A DNA stretch of 20,161 bases, from contig DHON01000025.1 of the NCBI GenBank assembly GCA_002409965.1, forward strand, positions 9,810 through 29,970. The letters run 5' to 3'. Source of the stretch: Firmicutes bacterium UBA5389 (GTDB taxonomy: Bacteria; Bacillota; DTU025). The position numbers and the translations under genes were made by a program. Positions 14,825 through 20,161 of the stretch are shown here, piece after piece. The notes beneath the pieces were generated by a model. The model saw nothing but the letters and a program-made list of their open reading frames with translations. It made no database searches and was not told the origin of the DNA. How positions within the stretch are numbered: position 1 is the first letter of the stretch; each line of letters opens with the position of its first letter.

Positions 14825-15628
14825 ATGCATATAGTCGTACTGATGAAACAAGTTCCAGGCACGTCCAATGTGAAGATGGATGAGAATACTGGGACCATGA
14901 TCCGTACGGAGCATGAAAACGTGATGAACCCCCTCGACGAAAACGCGCTTGAGGCGGCGCTTGAGATCCGGCGCTTGAGGGACGATGTTTCGGTTGTGGG
15001 CGTCAGCATGGGTCCGCCGCCGGCCAAACGGGTTCTGGAAGAAGCAATCGCGATGGGCGCTGATTCCGGCGTGCTTCTGTCGGATCGGGGTTTCTCTGGA
15101 TCAGATACACTTGCCACCGCGATACCACTGGCCCGGGCTGCACAGGTGATCTGCGGAGGCCGGATCGGGCCGGACGATCTTGTTCTGTGCGGCGAGAGGG
15201 CCACGGATGGGGAGACTGGGCAGGTAGGACCCATGGTGTCCAGCTTCCTCGGCGTTCCTGTAGCCACGTACGTTAGGTCGATTCATGTTGGAGACGGTTA
15301 CGTCGACGTAGAGCGAGTTGTGGAAGACGGCTTCGAACGCCTTCGACTGTCGTTGCCTGCTGTTCTGACCGTAGTCAAGGACATCAACCAGCCTGGGTTT
15401 CCCACTCTTGACGGCAAGATCGCGGCAAGAAGCGTCAAGATTCCAGTTCTGACTCTCAAAGACCTCGGTCTAAGTCCGGACCATACTGGGTTGCATGGGT
15501 CTCCAACTAGAGTCGTGCGAGTATTCAGGCCCAAGTTCTCCAGGGACACCGTCCTCTACACGCAGGATAACAGCGGGACCGCAACTGACAACCTGTTGAA
15601 GTTCCTGGATAGTCGAGGGTTGAGATAG
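14825..15628 (+). CDS. etfB: Electron transfer flavoprotein beta subunit
   Basis: A 267-residue EtfB: the N-terminal IVVLMKQVPGTSNVKMDENTGTM, NPLDENALEAAL and the nucleotide-binding block LCGERATDGETGQVGP (about residues 121-136), which resembles the A(T/I)DGDTAQVGP of NADH-linked, bifurcating Etf proteins rather than the AMP-only respiratory type. The C-terminal SPTRVVRV motif is present. It pairs with the EtfA encoded next. With the GlcD-type dehydrogenase two genes later, the order is that of the Acetobacterium lctBCD electron-confurcating lactate dehydrogenase. The ribosome binding site (agagagg, 14806-14812) is 12 nt away and rather weak. Bifurcation itself is inferred. Confidence 0.93.
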   Translation: MHIVVLMKQVPGTSNVKMDENTGTMIRTEHENVMNPLDENALEAALEIRRLRDDVSVVGVSMGPPPAKRVLEEAIAMGADSGVLLSDRGFSGSDTLATAIPLARAAQVICGGRIGPDDLVLCGERATDGETGQVGPMVSSFLGVPVATYVRSIHVGDGYVDVERVVEDGFERLRLSLPAVLTVVKDINQPGFPTLDGKIAARSVKIPVLTLKDLGLSPDHTGLHGSPTRVVRVFRPKFSRDTVLYTQDNSGTATDNLLKFLDSRGLR

Positions 15629-15648
15629 CCCTGTGGAAGGTGAGATCA

Positions 15649-16659
15649 GTGGATTACGAAGGCGTTCTAGTCATCGGCGAACAGCGCGGTGGGCGGGTTC
15701 ATTCTGTCACGTTTGAACTGCTCGCTCGCGGGCGCGCGCTCGCCGACAAGTTAGGTGTCAAGCTCTCGTGCGTCATCTTGGGACACGGCCTGCAGCAGTA
15801 CGCACAGGAGATAGTGCAAAGAGGCGCAGATACTGCATATGTGATTGACGATCCTGCGCTCGAGTGGTTCCTGCCGCGAACGTACTGCAACGCTGTCGTC
15901 GAACTCATCGAAGAAGCCAAACCCGAAGTGGTGCTGGCCGCGGCTACGACCACTGGGCGGACCCTGATGCCGCTGGTAGCGGCGCGATTGATGACGGGGC
16001 TCACCGCTGACTGCACAGGTCTGGACATAGATGAGAAAGAGCGATTGCTGCTTCAGACTAGGCCCGCGATAGGCGGGAACGTGATGGCTACCATAAAGAC
16101 CCCTGTGGCTCGGCCTCAGATGGCTACCGTGCGTCCGAAGTCGGCGCGGCCGCTTCCGGCTGATCCCGGGCGCCGAGGTGAGGTAGTCGTCAAAGCCTAC
16201 AAGCGTGAGGCGGCATCGTCGGCGTCTGAGAAGATGCTGGAGTTTGTGGCCGACGCAACTCAGGAAGTCAGCGTTCAGGATGCGGAAGTCATCGTCGCAG
16301 GCGGCAAAGGGCTGAAGACGAGAGACGGGTTCAAGCTTGTCGAGGATCTCGCGCGTGAGCTTGGGGCAGCGGTCGGCGCCACCAGAGACGTGGTTGACCT
16401 GGGGTGGATAGGCTATTCACACCAGATCGGCCTGAGCGGCAAGACTGTGTCTCCCAAGCTATATGTCGCAATCGGGATATCCGGAACCATCCAGCACCTT
16501 GCAGGAATGCAGACGGCCGAGACGATCGTGGCCATAAACCGGGATAAGGACGCGCAGATCTTCAAAGTGGCCGACTTCGGAATAGTCGGAGATCTGTTCC
16601 AAGTGGTGCCGGAGATCATCGAAAAACTGCAGCGCGCCAAGGCGCACAAAGCGCTGTGA
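15649..16659 (+). CDS. etfA: Electron transfer flavoprotein alpha subunit
   Basis: An EtfA of 336 residues that binds FAD in its C-terminal domain. Conserved elements are the start MDYEGVLVIGEQRGGRV, typical of anaerobe EtfA, TTTGRTLMPLVAARL, and the FAD block VGATRDVVDLGWIGYSHQIGLSGKTV, then LYVAIGISGTIQHLAGM and INRDKDAQIFKVADFGIVGDLF. There is no N-terminal ferredoxin-like extension. Two GTG starts are possible, 15640 and 15649; AAGGTGA (15637-15643) lies 5-6 nt before the second, and family starts match MDY, so 15649 is preferred. It begins 20 bp after etfB and is followed after 16 bp by the GlcD-type dehydrogenase. Confidence 0.94.
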   Translation: MDYEGVLVIGEQRGGRVHSVTFELLARGRALADKLGVKLSCVILGHGLQQYAQEIVQRGADTAYVIDDPALEWFLPRTYCNAVVELIEEAKPEVVLAAATTTGRTLMPLVAARLMTGLTADCTGLDIDEKERLLLQTRPAIGGNVMATIKTPVARPQMATVRPKSARPLPADPGRRGEVVVKAYKREAASSASEKMLEFVADATQEVSVQDAEVIVAGGKGLKTRDGFKLVEDLARELGAAVGATRDVVDLGWIGYSHQIGLSGKTVSPKLYVAIGISGTIQHLAGMQTAETIVAINRDKDAQIFKVADFGIVGDLFQVVPEIIEKLQRAKAHKAL

Positions 16660-16675
16660 TGCGAGGTGAGCGGTT

Positions 16676-18088
16676 ATGACATCGTATTGCCCCGTGACAG
16701 ACGGGATAATCGAGCGGCTGGGGCAGATAGTCGGGCCATCGGGAGTGCTCTGCGATCGTGAGAAGATGGCTCCATACGCCCACGACGAAGTGTCAGAGGA
16801 AGCCTACACTCGCATGCCTGATGTGGTTGTCAAACCGGAAAACGCAGAGCAGGTGTGCCAGATACTTCGTCTTGCCAACGAGGAACGCGTTCCAGTCACC
16901 CCGAGGGGAGCAGGCACTGGACTGTCTGCAGGATGCGTCCCTGTATACGGCGGGATTGTACTTTCGCTCGATCGGATGAATAGAATCCTCGAGATTGACC
17001 GGGAGAACCTCTTCATGGTGGTCGAGCCGGGAGTAACCACTGGCGAGATACAGAGACGGGCCAGGGAAGAGGGGTTGCTCTATGCCGGCGACCCTTGTAG
17101 CGCCGAGAGTTCCCACATAGGAGGGAACGTTGCCGAGAACGCCGGAGGCAACAAGGCGGTCAAATACGGCACAACATCGCGATACGTCTACGGCTTGGAA
17201 GTGGTGTTGCCCAGTGGCGAGATGACGACGCTGGGGGGCAAATGCGTAAAGGACGTTACCGGATACGATTTGGTCCACCTGATAGTAGGATCCGAAGGCA
17301 CGCTCGGGGTTGTCACGAAGATATGGCTCAAGCTTGTGCCTATGCCCAGGTTCACGGTGGACCTACTTGCGCCGTTTGCCGACATGCAGACAGCCATTGA
17401 GGTTGTGCCGCGGATAATGGTCGATGGCGGTGTGGTCCCAACGTCCATAGAGTTCATGGATAGTCAATCGATCAAGGCGGCGGAGGATTACCTCAACGCC
17501 TCGCTGCCGCACAGCGATGCCGGAGCATACGTCATAGTTGAGCTCGAAGGAAATGGCGAGGCAGAGGTCGCGGCCGACTATGAGAGAATCGGCAAGCTGT
17601 GCCAAGAGCACGGGGCGCTCGAGGTGTACGTGGCCGACAATCTCTCGACTCAGGAGCGAATCTGGAAGGCCAGGAAGTGCATTGCCGAGGCCCTTCGAGT
17701 GGTCAGTCCTGTCTACTGCATGGAAGACATCACTGTGCCGATATCTGAGATACCGGCTATGTTGGACGAGATAGCGGAGACTGCGCGGAGGTTCAATGTG
17801 AGTATCCCCTGCTTTGGTCATGCAGGAGACGGCAATATCCACGCAACTTTGCTCAGAGGGCCTATGGATGATCGCACATGGTCAGAGACCCGCGATCACG
17901 TGCTGGAGGAAATGTACTCGGCGACCTACAAACACGGCGGGAACATGTCAGGAGAGCATGGGATCGGCGCAAAGCGGGCCAAGCATCTTGCGCGCCTCAT
18001 GGATCCTGTCCAGATCGGGATGATCAAGGCTATCAAGACGGCCTTTGACCCGAGCCTAATACTCAATCCGGGAAAGATCGTCGAGTAG
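16676..18088 (+). CDS. glcD: FAD-binding 2-hydroxyacid (glycolate/D-lactate) dehydrogenase, GlcD/LctD-like
   Basis: A 470-residue vanillyl-alcohol-oxidase-type flavoenzyme. The FAD-binding PCMH domain (about residues 48-225) contains VTPRGAGTGLSAGCVPVYGG, EPGVTTGEIQ, GDPCSAESSHIGGNVAENAGG, VKDVTGYDLVHLIVGSEGTLG. The C-terminal cap has CFGHAGDGNIHATLL (H382, H389) and SGEHGIGAKR (E427, H428), the substrate and metal site of GlcD/D-lactate dehydrogenases, and ends DPSLILNPGKIVE. The gene order etfB-etfA-glcD and the protein length fit the LctD subunit of Etf-linked lactate dehydrogenase, which oxidises lactate with NAD+ while consuming reduced ferredoxin. The true 2-hydroxy acid here is not known. 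AGGTGAG is 5 nt before the ATG. Confidence 0.9.
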   Translation: MTSYCPVTDGIIERLGQIVGPSGVLCDREKMAPYAHDEVSEEAYTRMPDVVVKPENAEQVCQILRLANEERVPVTPRGAGTGLSAGCVPVYGGIVLSLDRMNRILEIDRENLFMVVEPGVTTGEIQRRAREEGLLYAGDPCSAESSHIGGNVAENAGGNKAVKYGTTSRYVYGLEVVLPSGEMTTLGGKCVKDVTGYDLVHLIVGSEGTLGVVTKIWLKLVPMPRFTVDLLAPFADMQTAIEVVPRIMVDGGVVPTSIEFMDSQSIKAAEDYLNASLPHSDAGAYVIVELEGNGEAEVAADYERIGKLCQEHGALEVYVADNLSTQERIWKARKCIAEALRVVSPVYCMEDITVPISEIPAMLDEIAETARRFNVSIPCFGHAGDGNIHATLLRGPMDDRTWSETRDHVLEEMYSATYKHGGNMSGEHGIGAKRAKHLARLMDPVQIGMIKAIKTAFDPSLILNPGKIVE

Positions 18089-18106
18089 CTGTAGAAGGAG
18101 ACGGCC

Positions 18107-19459
18107 ATGTTATCTCTGAAGGAGTTTCTTAGGAGCGAAGTTCGCCCAGCCTATGGGTGCACTGAGCCCGGCGCCGTCGCCCTTGCAGTGGCAAGGGCGT
18201 GCGAAGAGCTCGGGCGAGACAATGTAGTGTCCGTAAGGGTTGAGGTAAGCGGCAGCATATACAAGAATGGGTTCGATGTCGGCATCCCCGGATGCGACGG
18301 CGCCCGAGGCAACCCAATGGCCGCTGCACTTGCCGTGCAGTGCGGCCACTCTCAGTACGGACTTGAGGTACTGAAGGCAGTTACCCGCGACGACGTAGAG
18401 GTCGCCCGGAAGTGGCTCGATGACGGCAGGGTGGAGATCGTCCACGACCCGGGCCGCTCGGGAGTGTACGTGAAAGCCCAGGCGCGCGGCGCGAAGCATG
18501 TCGCTACCTGTGTGATAGAGCATGAGCACTCTCGCATAACCCGGGTTGCAATGGATGGAATCGTGCTGGAGCAAGACGGCGCAAGCGAGCCTGGCGGTGA
18601 ACGCGGTGCGGCGGGAGCGGGAGCAGGAGCATGCGCCGGCGTGGGGGGCAATGGCGTATCGGTGCCTGACATGGTGCGCGAGATGTCCTACATTGAGCTG
18701 TTGAGCCTGGTTGAGCAGATCGATGACGAAGATGTCGAGTTCATCATGGAAGGCGCTCGCATCAACCGACAGATGGCCGAGTATGGCCTAGACAATCAGA
18801 ACTACTCAGGCCTCGGTTTCGGCATCGGGCTCAGTGGGCTGCTTGAGCAGGGGCGGATAGGCGACGATCTGGGGAATGCGATACGCCGCTACTGCTACTC
18901 GGCTTCAGACGCGCGCATGTCCGGCGCGCTTTTGCCCGTGATGAGCAGCGCGGGGAGCGGAAACCATGGGATAACTGCTATACTGCCGGTCCTGCTCGCA
19001 GGAGAGCAGCTTGGCAAGAGCCGGTCCGACATAGCTCGCGCCATAGCTGTGAGTCACCTGTCCACCAGCCTTGTCAAGAGCCGAGTGGGACGCCTCTCAT
19101 CAGTATGCGGATGTGTGGTGGCAGCCGGCGCAGGAGCCGCTGCCGGCGTAGCGTGGCTGATGGGCGGCGGGCCGGAGCAGGCAGTTGCCGCCATGCAGAT
19201 CGTACTTGCAGAGACCGCAGGAATGGTGTGCGATGGCGCCAAGGAGAGCTGTTCACTTAAAGTAGGGATCGGAGGCGCCGAGGCCTACACCGCCGCGCTT
19301 CTCGCGATGGAGGGCAAAGGAGTGTCGAGGCCGCAGGGAATCGTGGACAGCCGCATTGAGCAAACGGCGGAGAACATCGCCGAGCTCAACCGGGGCGGCA
19401 TGCACGATGCGGATAGAGTGATCATCGAGATATGCGAGGCCCGGGCGAAGGCGAAGTAG
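18107..19459 (+). CDS. cyuA: UPF0597/CyuA-type Fe-S L-cysteine desulfidase / L-serine ammonia-lyase
   Basis: A 450-residue cytoplasmic lyase. Signature blocks are RPAYGCTEPGAVALA (C18), GSGNHGI, SHLSTSLVKSRVGRLSSVCGCVVAAGAGAAAG (C334, C336) and GMVCDGAKESCSLKV (C375, C382). The cysteines match those proposed to hold an oxygen-sensitive [4Fe-4S] cluster in the CdsB/CyuA family, which releases pyruvate, ammonia and sulfide from L-cysteine; relatives may act on L-serine. An unusual Gly/Ala-rich stretch (about residues 160-187) separates the N-terminal domain from the rest and includes an extra cysteine. AAGGAG is 6 nt before the ATG, and the gene follows glcD by 18 bp as the last gene of the operon. 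It could remove the amino group from the L-amino acid made by the racemase/M20 pair. Confidence 0.88.
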   Translation: MLSLKEFLRSEVRPAYGCTEPGAVALAVARACEELGRDNVVSVRVEVSGSIYKNGFDVGIPGCDGARGNPMAAALAVQCGHSQYGLEVLKAVTRDDVEVARKWLDDGRVEIVHDPGRSGVYVKAQARGAKHVATCVIEHEHSRITRVAMDGIVLEQDGASEPGGERGAAGAGAGACAGVGGNGVSVPDMVREMSYIELLSLVEQIDDEDVEFIMEGARINRQMAEYGLDNQNYSGLGFGIGLSGLLEQGRIGDDLGNAIRRYCYSASDARMSGALLPVMSSAGSGNHGITAILPVLLAGEQLGKSRSDIARAIAVSHLSTSLVKSRVGRLSSVCGCVVAAGAGAAAGVAWLMGGGPEQAVAAMQIVLAETAGMVCDGAKESCSLKVGIGGAEAYTAALLAMEGKGVSRPQGIVDSRIEQTAENIAELNRGGMHDADRVIIEICEARAKAK

Positions 19460-19477
19460 CACGAGCCAGTGGGGCCC

Positions 19478-19522
19478 GTCGGGACCGTCGAGCCCGTCGA
19501 TCCCATCGATCCCATTGAGCCC
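19478..19522. repeat. 9-bp minisatellite, five units
   Basis: Five consecutive 9-bp units of consensus GTCGAKCCC run without gaps: gtcgggacc, gtcgagccc, gtcgatccc, atcgatccc, attgagccc. On the minus strand this reads as a short collagen-like Gly-X-Y run, but no supported gene covers it. Confidence 0.75.
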
Positions 19523-19538
19523 GCCCGTGGGGAGCGTG

Positions 19539-19554
19539 ACGCGAAGCAAGTTCC
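19539..19554. repeat. Direct repeat, copy 1 (acgcgaagcaagttcc)
   Basis: This 16-bp sequence recurs at 20146-20161 as acgcggagcaagttcc, with one mismatch. The second copy ends exactly at the window edge, so the repeat could be longer. Confidence 0.5.
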
Positions 19555-19691
19555 TCCCACACACGGGCCGCAGCTACGAGCAGGGGGCCGCGGGCAGGGC
19601 CGAGAGGCGGGCATCAGTGCGGTGCGGCGCGCGGGAGGTCGGGGCAGAAAAGCGGGTGACTGCATGCCCAGGCGCATGGCAACAAATGGGA

Positions 19692-19741
19692 TGCTCAATA
19701 TCTGACGAAAGATCCGGGACATGTGCTCACATTCTGAAACG
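19692..19741 (+). repeat. Two direct copies of a TGCTCA-CATTCTGACGAAAG-like repeat
   Basis: Copy A, tgctcaatatctgacgaaag (19692-19711), and copy B, tgctcacattctgaaacga (19723-19741), are diverged versions of one sequence. A third copy lies in inverse orientation at 20005-20024 (ctttcgtcagaatgtgacga), which shares ctgacgaaag exactly with copy A and tcacattctga exactly with copy B. The copies bracket about 260-300 bp. Confidence 0.6.
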
Positions 19742-19765
19742 AGCGCTGCAAAAGGTGAGCACATG
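19720..19765. repeat. 11-bp perfect inverted repeat
   Basis: catgtgctcac (19720-19730) and gtgagcacatg (19755-19765) are exact reverse complements separated by 24 nt. It overlaps repeat copy B. It could be a hairpin at the 3' end of the operon transcript or a protein-binding dyad. Confidence 0.65.
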
Positions 19766-19909
19766 ACCCGTTTAGCCCCGCTTCACTGCCAGTGTCAGCT
19801 AGTTTGCAGGCCTCGGCGGTGCCTCTGGGCGGCGAATTCCCAGCAATTGTTGCCGGACGACTACCGATTGGCTTGCCGAGCCAGTGGCAGTCCTAAAACT
19901 TGCCGGCAT

Positions 19910-19984
19910 ATGCTCAGCAATGAACACACTCATGCTCAGTAATGAATGTACCTATGGTCAATAATGAATGCACCTATGTTCACA
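19910..19984 (+). repeat. 22-bp tandem repeat, 3.4 units
   Basis: Three head-to-tail units with exact 22-bp period start at 19910, 19932 and 19954, sharing atg-tca-aatgaa; a partial fourth unit (atgttcaca) ends at 19984. Units 2 and 3 differ at about four positions, unit 1 is more diverged. There is no spacer between units. The composition is AT-richer than the operon. Arrays of this kind at two-helical-turn spacing occur at transposon ends (for example IS21-like or Tn7-like elements) and as regulator arrays. Confidence 0.85.
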
Positions 19985-20004
19985 TTTGGCCGCTATCTGC
20001 AAAA

Positions 20005-20024
20005 CTTTCGTCAGAATGTGACGA
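20005..20024 (-). repeat. Inverted copy of the CATTCTGACGAAAG repeat
   Basis: On the minus strand this reads tcgtcacattctgacgaaag, matching the two plus-strand copies at 19692-19741. It sits 20 bp beyond the 22-bp tandem array, so the array is enclosed by inverted repeats. Confidence 0.6.
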
Positions 20025-20033
20025 TCCCAGGTT

Positions 20034-20161
20034 ATGCCACCCGCGGATGGCTCAACGCCCGGGTCAGATTCCGGCTCATCGATGGCCAGTTCGCTGGGGC
20101 TAGGCGACATGGGCAGTAGCGATGCGCTGGTCAACGCCGACCGCAACGCGGAGCAAGTTCC
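20034..20161 (+). CDS. Possible start of an unknown gene running off the window (low support)
   Basis: An ATG at 20034 opens a frame of at least 42 codons to the window edge, Ser/Gly-rich at first (SGSSMASSLGLGDMGSSDA) and then VNADRNAEQV. An in-frame stop precedes it at about 20019. There is no clear ribosome binding site. The minus strand is also open from the window edge down to 19958, so the coding strand is uncertain. No family recognised. Confidence 0.2.
   Translation, partial: MPPADGSTPGSDSGSSMASSLGLGDMGSSDALVNADRNAEQV

Larger units (their letters stand above)
19460..19719. other. Intergenic region after the operon, no supported gene
   Basis: GC-rich sequence with no convincing ORF: frames that stay open lack ribosome binding sites and show compositional bias. 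It contains a 9-bp minisatellite near its left end and one copy of a direct repeat (19539-19554). No intrinsic terminator with a T-run is seen after the last gene. Confidence 0.5.

Noticed and set aside
13655..14914. 419-codon open frame on the minus strand opposite the M20 gene
   Set aside because: It mirrors a clear M20 gene with all catalytic motifs; the translation is His/Arg/Gly-rich with no domain. Long antisense frames are common in GC-rich DNA.
19515..19766. 83-codon plus-strand frame after the last operon gene
   Set aside because: It starts at a TTG inside the 9-bp minisatellite without a ribosome binding site, and the composition is that of non-coding GC-rich DNA.
19910..19984. CRISPR array
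   Set aside because: The repeats are directly tandem with no spacers and are too short and variable for CRISPR repeats; no cas genes are present.
19958..20146. 62-codon minus-strand frame at the right end
   Set aside because: Its C-terminal part is encoded by the 22-bp repeat and the inverted repeat; no ribosome binding site or family. It is open to the window edge, so a gene coming from the right cannot be fully excluded.

Overview
The window (about 20 kb, GC-rich, strong AGGAGG-type ribosome binding sites, several GTG and TTG starts) looks like the chromosome of an anaerobic, carboxylate- and amino-acid-fermenting bacterium. Clostridia-like traits are the CitA/CitB-type two-component system, the electron-bifurcating type etfB-etfA-glcD cluster, an oxygen-sensitive Fe-S L-cysteine/L-serine lyase, the AtuA/DUF4387 pair and a sigma-54 regulator. 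The left edge, however, encodes a PorV/PorQ-type outer-membrane barrel and a secreted protein with a FlgD/T9SS-like C-terminal domain, which points to a diderm. A diderm member of the Bacillota (Limnochordia-like) or a similar deep anaerobic lineage fits best; this is inference.

Layout. (1) 1-1590, plus strand: the tail of a large secreted Ig/FlgD-domain protein, a hairpin, a PorV-like outer-membrane protein and a convergent hairpin. (2) 1639-4713, minus strand: a three-gene operon in the order AtuA-family protein, DUF4387 protein, 2-hydroxycarboxylate (CitS/MaeP-type) Na+ symporter. (3) 4714-5043: a divergent regulatory region with several palindromes. (4) 5044-7354, plus strand: a CitA/DcuS-type histidine kinase overlapping a CitB/DcuR-type response regulator, probably sensing the substrate of operon 2. 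(5) 7367-9169, minus strand: a sigma-54 enhancer-binding activator with a cysteine-rich N-terminal sensor domain. (6) 9170-9555: a divergent regulatory region with a textbook sigma-54 promoter (9333-9348) and an upstream dyad that is a good candidate enhancer. (7) 9556-19459, plus strand: a nine-gene operon encoding a TRAP transporter (dctP, dctQ, dctM), an N-succinylamino-acid-racemase-like enolase-superfamily enzyme, an M20 peptidase/deacylase, EtfB, EtfA, a GlcD/LctD-type FAD dehydrogenase and a CyuA-type Fe-S lyase. (8) 19460-20161: a non-coding, repeat-rich tail with a 9-bp minisatellite, inverted repeats and a 22-bp tandem repeat, possibly the end of a mobile element.

Working model. Two independent carboxylate-uptake modules lie side by side, each with its own regulator, and the regulators meet tail to tail 12 bp apart. 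Module A (2HCT symporter plus AtuA/DUF4387) takes up and processes a hydroxy-di/tricarboxylate by chemistry not yet defined. Module B is switched on by the sigma-54 activator. It would import an N-acylated (or otherwise carboxylated) amino acid through the TRAP system, racemise it, deacylate it to the L-amino acid, cleave the amino acid to a 2-oxo acid plus ammonia (and sulfide for cysteine), and oxidise a 2-hydroxy acid with an Etf-linked dehydrogenase. The combination of NSAR, M20, Etf-LDH and CyuA in one sigma-54 operon is the strongest candidate for an undescribed pathway here.
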